DNA from: Adenanthera pavonina
Lineage: Eukaryota > Streptophyta > Magnoliopsida > Fabales > Fabaceae
Direction of reading: 5' to 3'
Length of the DNA stretch: 64,000 nucleotides
Assembly: GCA_026686845.1 (NCBI GenBank)
Contig: JAIVEN010000013.1
Coordinates: forward strand, 6,902,001-6,966,000
In this document: piece by piece, positions 60,101-64,000 of the stretch
How the letters are laid out: every line of letters starts with the position of its first letter
How positions within the stretch are numbered: position 1 is the stretch's first letter
The notes under the pieces: model-generated
Seen by the model: the letters and a program-made list of their open reading frames with translations, nothing else
Database searches by the model: none
Told to the model about the DNA's origin: nothing
Program-made: the position numbers and the translations under genes

Positions 60101-63100
60101 TGTAGAATTAGCAAAAGAAAGATACAATGGTCGATAAATGCACTAGATTCATTTTATTATCACTTAATTACCTTATTATGGGTTTTTAATCAAAACTTTA
60201 AAAGAAATAATTACACAAAACTTGCATCAGTAAATAAGTATGTAGAATTAGAGAAAGATAGATACTGTGGTGGGTCTCATTTAACAAGTGAATTCTAGAA
60301 CTTTATCTATCTCTCTTCAACTGTACAGATTATAGGGTTGGAGAGTCTCATTTAAGATTTAATAGGCAGGCTTAGTACTGATCAATTGCCTAGAATGCAA
60401 GGTTCCTTCCATATCTAGAGACATGGTAGATGAATCATGATAATTAGACATATTTATCACTCCCAAAATATAAGTTGGAAATGTTATACTTTTATTCATA
60501 AAAACTTTATATATGGTATTTGATATGTACTACCAACTAATCAGAATTTGAATCACATTAGATCCCAAAAAAGGAGAACTTCTCTCAATGCCATTTTCTT
60601 CATTTACAATACTTGAACTCAAGATTTTGTTGGAGACTTCCCTCGACCGACCAATGACATTAATATTATTAGGTCATAAATTTTTTAAAAAATGAAAAAG
60701 ATTATTAATTTCTAAGTCTAATAATGATGAGTAATGATGAAAGTTTGAAGCATCTAAAAGATAGATATAGTGGTGGATCTCATTTAACAGGTAAGATCTA
60801 CCACTTTATCTATCTCTCTCTAACTGTACAGACTATATGATTGAAAGAAGTCTCATTTAAGATTTTAATCGATGAGCTTACTACTATGAATATCTCTCTA
60901 CAATTACACAAAATGCAAGTTTCCTCCCATATCTAAAGACACAAGTAGATGAATTAATCATGATAATTAGGCATATTTATTACTCAAGATCTTATTCAAA
61001 GGACAAAAGTCTCTTCCCCTTGACCAACATTAGTACTATATTAGGGCATAGTTTTCTAAAAGATGGAAGAGATTATTTCCAAGTCTAATATTGATGAGTA
61101 AATTAGGATGAAAGTTTGAAGCACCTGAAAGGCCAACACCAGTGAATAACTGGCCATTTCCAAGAAGAAGAGAAGCAGAATAGATCCTATCAGTGGTGGA
61201 AGCAGCAACACCAAGAGTCCAGGGGCTGAATGAGAGTACTGAGGAAGGTGATGGTCCCTTATTCCCTGCGGCTTGAACCACAACAACTCCAGCTTTTCTT
61301 GCAAACAGCAAGCTTATGTCGAACACACTCAAGAACGTCACCGTATCTTGGGGTGCTTCTTCTGGTCCTACCGAAAGGTTTATGATGTCCACTCCATCAG
61401 CCACAGCCTGCCAATTAATTGAATATATATATATATATAGTGGGAAAATGACTGAAAAGGATATTTTGATTCAAAATATGCCCTAAAGGAAGAGAAAAAA
61501 TAGGCTTTAAAAAGCTTATTTTCTACTAATTTCATCATATATATATATATATATATAGTCTTGACGTTACAACAGAATTCAAATCCGCACAGGATAATAA
61601 TGATTTTGACAAGCACTAAGTTCATTTTATTGTCACTTAATAATTGCCTTATGGGTTTTTAATCTAAATTTTAAAAGAAATAATTACATAAATCTTACAA
61701 CGATAAATAATTTGTTGTTAAAAGATTGTTTCGCTTTGAACATTTTTACTTTAGTTTAAATTATTATAGAGATTGGGCCAGAAAAAACTATAAATAGTAC
61801 TTAGATGGCCAAGTGATACTATATAGGATAAATCATGAAAAAACGTTAAATTACAAACTTAAAATTATATTTTAAAAAACACTTTTTTTAAAAAGGAAAA
61901 CTAATTTTCAATAAAATCATGTTTAGGACAAATTGTGAATCATGTTTAGGATATATTAATTTCATAATTCTCTTTTATCAGAATATTTCATGACTTTGGG
62001 GGTCAGTTATTATATTAACTTTTCCCGTATTTTGTTTGAATTATATCTTAAACCTTTTATTGTAAAAATTTTACTTTGCATTCTTTTAATTTATTTTTTG
62101 TCAATAAATTAGAAAACTATAATCATAGGTACAATTTTACTTTGCTTTCCTATATTTCTTTTTAATTGTCACTTTTGAAAAAAAATTTCATTTCTATTTA
62201 TCTGTCTTTTTAAAAATTAAATATAACATTAATTGTTTTTTATCTATTTATTTATTACAAAGCATATTAAAAAATTTAAAAGAAATTCTAACATATTGAT
62301 TATATTTTTTTAATTAATTTGTATGTTAAAACCTTAAATGATAAATAAAAAGAAATGGAGATAATATATTGTAGAAAATTTTTAATAAAAAATTGAAAAG
62401 TCCAATGAAAATGATAGGCATATTTTTTTGGCCAAAAAAAATGATAGGTATGATTTAGTTAGCACAATTTACTTCTTTCCTTAAAATGTACATTTTTTTT
62501 TATAACATTTTGAACAATAATATATTAATATTCATCAAATAAGTTTCCGCTTTCCATGGTGTCCTAATTGCCACTATCAAACTGATAAATGGCCCATTAG
62601 TTCTGTTATCTACATTTTTTGCCCTTTCCTTCTATTAATATTGATGCTAGTTAAGAAACTAACTAACTATAATGGTATATGGAGGACCTTACTTGATCGA
62701 TTGCTGCAATAACATCAGCAACAGTTCCCACGGTTGGATAAATAGCCTTGTACACAGCAATTCTGTTAATAAGACCACGCAAGCAACTGAGTAATTAGAA
62801 GTGAGTTCTATGTGATGTATCAAAATCTGAGATAAACCATACAATTTATATTTTCTATAGATTTGATTATATATTGATGATTTCAATATTATTAGCCCTA
62901 TATATCACATATCTAGCTATATATATAATTATTCAATCATGATAGCGTAAATTCTATACATTTTTTAAAAAAATTATGGAAATTATATTATATATATATA
63001 TATATATAATATTTTTATTTGCATGAACCTCTCTTTAATTTTGCACAATAAAGATCTTTCTATTTTGAAAACTCATCCAATCTTTTCTTGAAAACAAAAA

Positions 63101-64000
63101 ACGGTTACAATTTTTTTTAATTTTACTTGAATTATAATTTGTTTATTTTAAAAAAAAATTTCTCATATTTTAAAAATAAATGAAAGGTCTGTATAAATTA
63201 AAAACTATAAGGAAGTGAGCTATTTTTATGTTTCAAAACTAAAAGAGATGCCCATGTAATTTTAATAAAATTTAAGAAAAATTCATAATTGTATTAGTAT
63301 AGGGGGAAAAAAAAAAGAGAGAGAGAGAGATATATGACTTTAGCAATATTCAGGGAAAATATTTACTACAATTTGCTCTTAATAAAAGCCAGAAAGCTTA
63401 CCTTGCACGTGGTGCCATTCCACTAGCTCGTCCATAGCAAAACCCATTCACCACAACAGGAATCCCACAATTTCCAGCACCAGTTGACGCCACATGACTA
63501 AACCAATTATATAATTAATATATACTTACCACTTAGATCGAAGTTCAAACCATATATATATATATATATATATTATTACATATAGTGTAAATGTTTCTTA
63601 CATATTATTAAATCAATGATTAATTACCTGCCATGTCCATCAGCATCAAAGGGCGAAAGAATATCCACAGAAGGATCCAGAGGAGCAATTGCTTCAGCCC
63701 CCGCAGAGAAGAACCTCGCCCCCACTATCTTCCCATTGCAATCACTCTCAGAAAATCTAGGACCAGTTTCGCAGATTCCAGAAAACCCAGAAACATTCGA
63801 TCCAAAAGGTCGTAATGCGTCGTAAGCGAAGCTTCCATGGTTAGGGTTTATCCCACTGTCCACAAAACCTATCACCACTCCCTCTCCTGCGTCTCCCTCT
63901 CCTCCTTCTTCCTCCCACACTCCTCCCTCTAACCCTAGAAACTCCGGCGTGTACGTCGTTTTCAACTTCGCTCCTCTGTCTTTCTCCACTACTCTCACTC
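57120..64000 (-). CDS. Subtilisin-like serine protease, SBT2/ALE1 type (5' end outside the window)
   Basis: Seven exons: 64000-63628 (cut by the window edge), 63497-63402, 62762-62693, 61407-61125, 60021-59681, 58906-58363, 57529-57120, all in phase. The first visible residues are the end of the propeptide and the start of the mature enzyme (KTTYTPEFLGL). The catalytic triad and oxyanion residue are present: Asp in GFVDSGINPNHG, His in DADGHGSHVAST (His codon in the second exon), Asn in QAAGNKGPS, Ser in SGTSMATPHVAG. A PA-type insert lies in exon 59681-60021, and a fibronectin-III-like C-terminal domain ends LSVFPVSV. Many N-glycosylation sequons fit a secreted protein. SBT2.4/ALE1 of Arabidopsis acts in embryo and cuticle formation. 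That assignment rests on general likeness (ISSMTGSVSVRRTVKNV, WAAWTPVSALQP) and is provisional. Confidence 0.92.
59384..59432. repeat. Micro-insertion with perfect 16-bp direct repeat
   Basis: TTCATGACATCGTCTT (59384-59399 and 59417-59432) flanks T12 plus GCCAC. In reverse complement this is GTGGC followed by A12. It lies in a subtilase intron. Confidence 0.8.
60238..61127. repeat. Diverged tandem duplication ending in the exon donor site
   Basis: Two related units (about 60238-60757 and 60758-61127) lie in one subtilase intron. They share segments such as CATGATAATTAG.CATATTTAT, CTCTAACTGTACAGA-like and GATGAAAGTTTGAAGCA. The right unit runs through the real splice donor of exon 61125-61407. 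The left unit holds a decayed copy of it. Confidence 0.7.
62408..62451. repeat. Micro-insertion with near-perfect 14-bp direct repeat
   Basis: AAAATGATAGGCAT and AAAATGATAGGTAT flank ATTTTTTTGGCCAAAA. The TTTTTGGCCA tag recurs. It lies in a subtilase intron. Confidence 0.6.

Noticed and set aside
1..64000. CRISPR arrays, operons, ribosome binding sites, bacterial-type elements
   Set aside because: The window is plant nuclear DNA with spliced genes; none of these is expected or seen. No convincing tRNA or rRNA gene was found by eye.

Overview
This window is nuclear DNA of a eudicot, probably a woody perennial. The genes have many introns with GT-AG borders, the background is very AT-rich, and the space between genes is full of plant transposon relics (hAT and Stowaway MITEs, copia and LINE fragments, a solo LTR). 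I cannot name the species. I rebuilt six protein-coding genes by joining exons whose splice phases agree from end to end.

Left part (0.5-19.8 kb): a CERK1/LYK-type LysM receptor kinase (minus, 567-7373) lies head to head with a gene for the chloroplast Rubisco assembly chaperone RbcX (plus, 8296-12830). RbcX lies tail to tail with malonyl-CoA decarboxylase (minus, 13605-19794). The RbcX upstream region carries three exact copies of the circadian evening element. From memory, MCD and RBCX1 are also neighbours in Arabidopsis (At4g04320/At4g04330), so this pair may be old microsynteny.

Middle part (19.8-40.9 kb): no intact protein gene was found. It holds a 3.3-kb solo LTR with a 5-bp target duplication that seems nested in an older copia relic, a 682-bp hAT MITE with a perfect 8-bp target duplication, several Stowaway-like MITEs, a frameshifted LINE fragment, a 37-nt U2 snRNA retro-fragment with a perfect 19-bp target duplication, and one GC-richer island of unknown nature.

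Right part (40.9-64 kb): a STRUBBELIG-receptor-family LRR kinase with a degenerate catalytic core (plus, 40941-45878), an O-fucosyltransferase-family protein (plus, 48594-54155), and a subtilase of the SBT2/ALE1 type (minus, 57120 to beyond the right edge, 5' end missing). The genes form no pathway cluster. Two encode membrane receptors, one a secreted protease, one a probable Golgi enzyme, and two organellar or metabolic proteins.

The most unusual pattern is a scattered set of very small insertions. Each is about 16-56 nt, mostly an A or T tract plus a short tag (often containing GGCC), and sits between 12-22-bp direct repeats. They look like scars of extremely 5'-truncated LINE/SINE-type retroposition. 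The U2 fragment may come from the same machinery.
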